A program made the position numbers and the translations under genes. A DNA stretch of 33,262 nucleotides from Saprospiraceae bacterium (lineage in GTDB: Bacteria > Bacteroidota > Bacteroidia > Chitinophagales > Saprospiraceae): the NCBI GenBank assembly GCA_028284395.1, contig JANQRV010000608.1, positions 1 to 33,262 on the forward strand, given 5' to 3'. The notes beneath the pieces are model-generated. The model worked only from the letters and a program-made list of their open reading frames with translations, did no database searches and was not told the DNA's origin. Positions 32,374-33,262 of the stretch are shown one piece after another; the stretch's first letter is position 1; each line of letters starts with the position of its first letter.

Positions 32374-33262
32374 ATGAAGAGACAAATTATTCGAGTTAGA
32401 TTCATTCTATGCATTGTATGGGTTCCTTTAATCCAAAGTGCACCACAATTGTTTGGTCAATCAAATAGTGCATTAGAGCAGAAATTTAAAGGTTTTATAT
32501 CAGTTATTGACGAATTAGAAATTAATCAAAATACAGATTGGAAACAGCGGGAATCGATGGAAGAAAACTTTAAAGCACTGTTTTGGGACTATAGAAAAAA
32601 TAAGGTTATTAACGATTGTCAGGAAGAAAGATCTGCCACAAGTGGCAAGCCTGTCGTAGCCAAAAGTTATTACAAGAAGAACTTCTTGGTAAAGAGGTTT
32701 CTGGAACTAAAAATGAAGATTACCAGCTTCTGGTATTATCTGCCCCAAGCTCTCAATATTGAAAACTTAAAGGAGAATAACAGGAAAATTTTTAATGCGT
32801 TAAAAACCTCCAAATCATTTAAGGAATTAGAAGATTCTTCAGATTATCTCTTGATCAGATCAGACTATTTAAAATCTACAAAAGGAAAACTTCGAACAAG
32901 AGTCGATAAAAAGGATTCAATCGATAATGTTGGATATTATGAGGTAGCTTGGATTGCGAAAGGGACTGATGAAAATAATATTGAAGTAAATTCGGCAAAA
33001 ATTATAGGGATATTTCCTCTTGATAAGGACTCAGTAGGCCAAGAGCGAGTGGCATTAGCTATTTTGAATAGAACTAACCCTGATCCTGACCCGGGGACTA
33101 ATCCTGGCCCTGATTCGGGGACTAATCCTGGCCCTGATTCGGGGACTAACCCTGATCCTGACCCGGGGACTAATCCTGGCCCTGATTCGGGGACTAACCC
33201 TGATCCTGACCCGGGAACTAATCCTGGCCCTGATTCGGGGACTAACCCTGATCCTGACCCGG
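32374..33262 (+). CDS. Exported repeat-bearing protein, 3' end outside window (TssR-position candidate)
   Basis: The gene starts at ATG 32374, 21 bases after the previous stop, and stays open to the end of the window (296 residues seen). Residues 1-29 form a signal peptide ending around QLFGQ. Residues about 30-230 are a mixed helical domain with a WKQRESMEENFKALFWDY segment, a basic patch (YYKKNFLVKRFLELKMKITS) and, later, YYEVAWIAKGTDENNIEVNS. From residue 234 on, an eight-residue repeat of the form TNP(D/G)PD(P/S)G runs to the edge, making a stiff acidic proline-rich spacer. Such spacers often connect to a wall-binding or outer-membrane domain, which would lie downstream. In T6SSiii loci TssQ and TssR lie in this place, but no motif allows a name. 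Confidence 0.75.
   Translation, partial: MKRQIIRVRFILCIVWVPLIQSAPQLFGQSNSALEQKFKGFISVIDELEINQNTDWKQRESMEENFKALFWDYRKNKVINDCQEERSATSGKPVVAKSYYKKNFLVKRFLELKMKITSFWYYLPQALNIENLKENNRKIFNALKTSKSFKELEDSSDYLLIRSDYLKSTKGKLRTRVDKKDSIDNVGYYEVAWIAKGTDENNIEVNSAKIIGIFPLDKDSVGQERVALAILNRTNPDPDPGTNPGPDSGTNPGPDSGTNPDPDPGTNPGPDSGTNPDPDPGTNPGPDSGTNPDPDP
33073..33262 (+). repeat. 24-bp in-frame tandem repeat, about 7.9 units to the window edge
   Basis: Units begin at 33073, 33097, 33121, 33145, 33169, 33193, 33217 and 33241. Two versions exist: A encodes TNPDPDPG and B encodes TNPGPDSG. The order is A, B, B, A, B, A, B, A. Copies are nearly identical at DNA level (one A copy ends CGGGA rather than CGGGG), so expansion or contraction was recent. 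Because the unit is a multiple of three, copy-number change alters spacer length without breaking the frame. The array may continue past the window. Confidence 0.95.

Noticed and set aside
33073..33262. CRISPR-like regular repeat
   Set aside because: Units are contiguous with no spacers and lie in frame inside a coding region, so this is a protein tandem repeat.
11861..33262. Extracellular contractile injection system (PVC or antifeeding type)
   Set aside because: Presence of ClpV, TssK, TssN and Hcp-type tube with membrane proteins indicates a T6SS; no tail-length or fibre genes are seen.

Overview
The window looks like a chromosomal segment of a Bacteroidota bacterium, plausibly one of the environmental groups near Saprospiria, though I cannot fix the genus. 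The reasons are a subtype iii type VI secretion system (T6SSiii, with TssN and TssO-type proteins and no TssJ, TssL or TssM in view), a zinc-finger/helix-turn-helix gene beside an integrase of the style common in Bacteroidota elements, little use of Shine-Dalgarno sites, and a TAnnTTTG-type promoter box before mnmE. Base composition splits the window. Hand counts of single 60-base lines give 57% GC at 2461 and 62% at 7081, but 37% at 11221, 43% at 24001 and 32% at 26521.

Left part (1-7817) is ordinary chromosome: the 3' end of a NarL-type sensor histidine kinase, a lipoprotein amidohydrolase on the minus strand, mtnA (methionine salvage), a TPR sensor histidine kinase on the minus strand, about 900 bases of non-coding DNA that probably holds a structured RNA on the minus strand (5760-6060), and mnmE (tRNA modification GTPase). 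A perfect 16-bp hairpin follows mnmE.

Junction (7818-11770) looks like a degraded mobile-element boundary: a zinc-finger plus HTH protein, a tyrosine integrase cut off before its catalytic domain, three small unrecognised or toxin-like genes (one a membrane-anchored GIY-YIG-like protein), a possible 39-residue membrane peptide, and a coiled-coil membrane protein transcribed away from the secretion cluster.

Right part (11861-33262) is a nearly unbroken plus-strand T6SSiii cluster. It opens with an effector module: a TPR protein (candidate adaptor), a 1363-residue PAAR-Rhs effector with a GIY-YIG-like nuclease tip, a helical candidate immunity protein, and a small M15-like peptidase. The machine follows: tssH (ClpV), tssB, tssC, hcp (tssD), vgrG (tssI), tssE, tssF, tssG, tssN, tssK, tssO, then two exported proteins in the place where TssP/TssQ/TssR are expected. 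The last runs off the right edge inside a 24-bp in-frame tandem repeat. Together these would build a contractile sheath (TssB/C) around an Hcp tube on a baseplate (TssE/F/G/K), tipped by VgrG and the PAAR domain of Rhs, recycled by ClpV and anchored by TssN/O plus the exported proteins. The most novel material is the effector module, the divergent membrane coiled-coil gene, the repeat-bearing exported protein and the structured RNA candidate.
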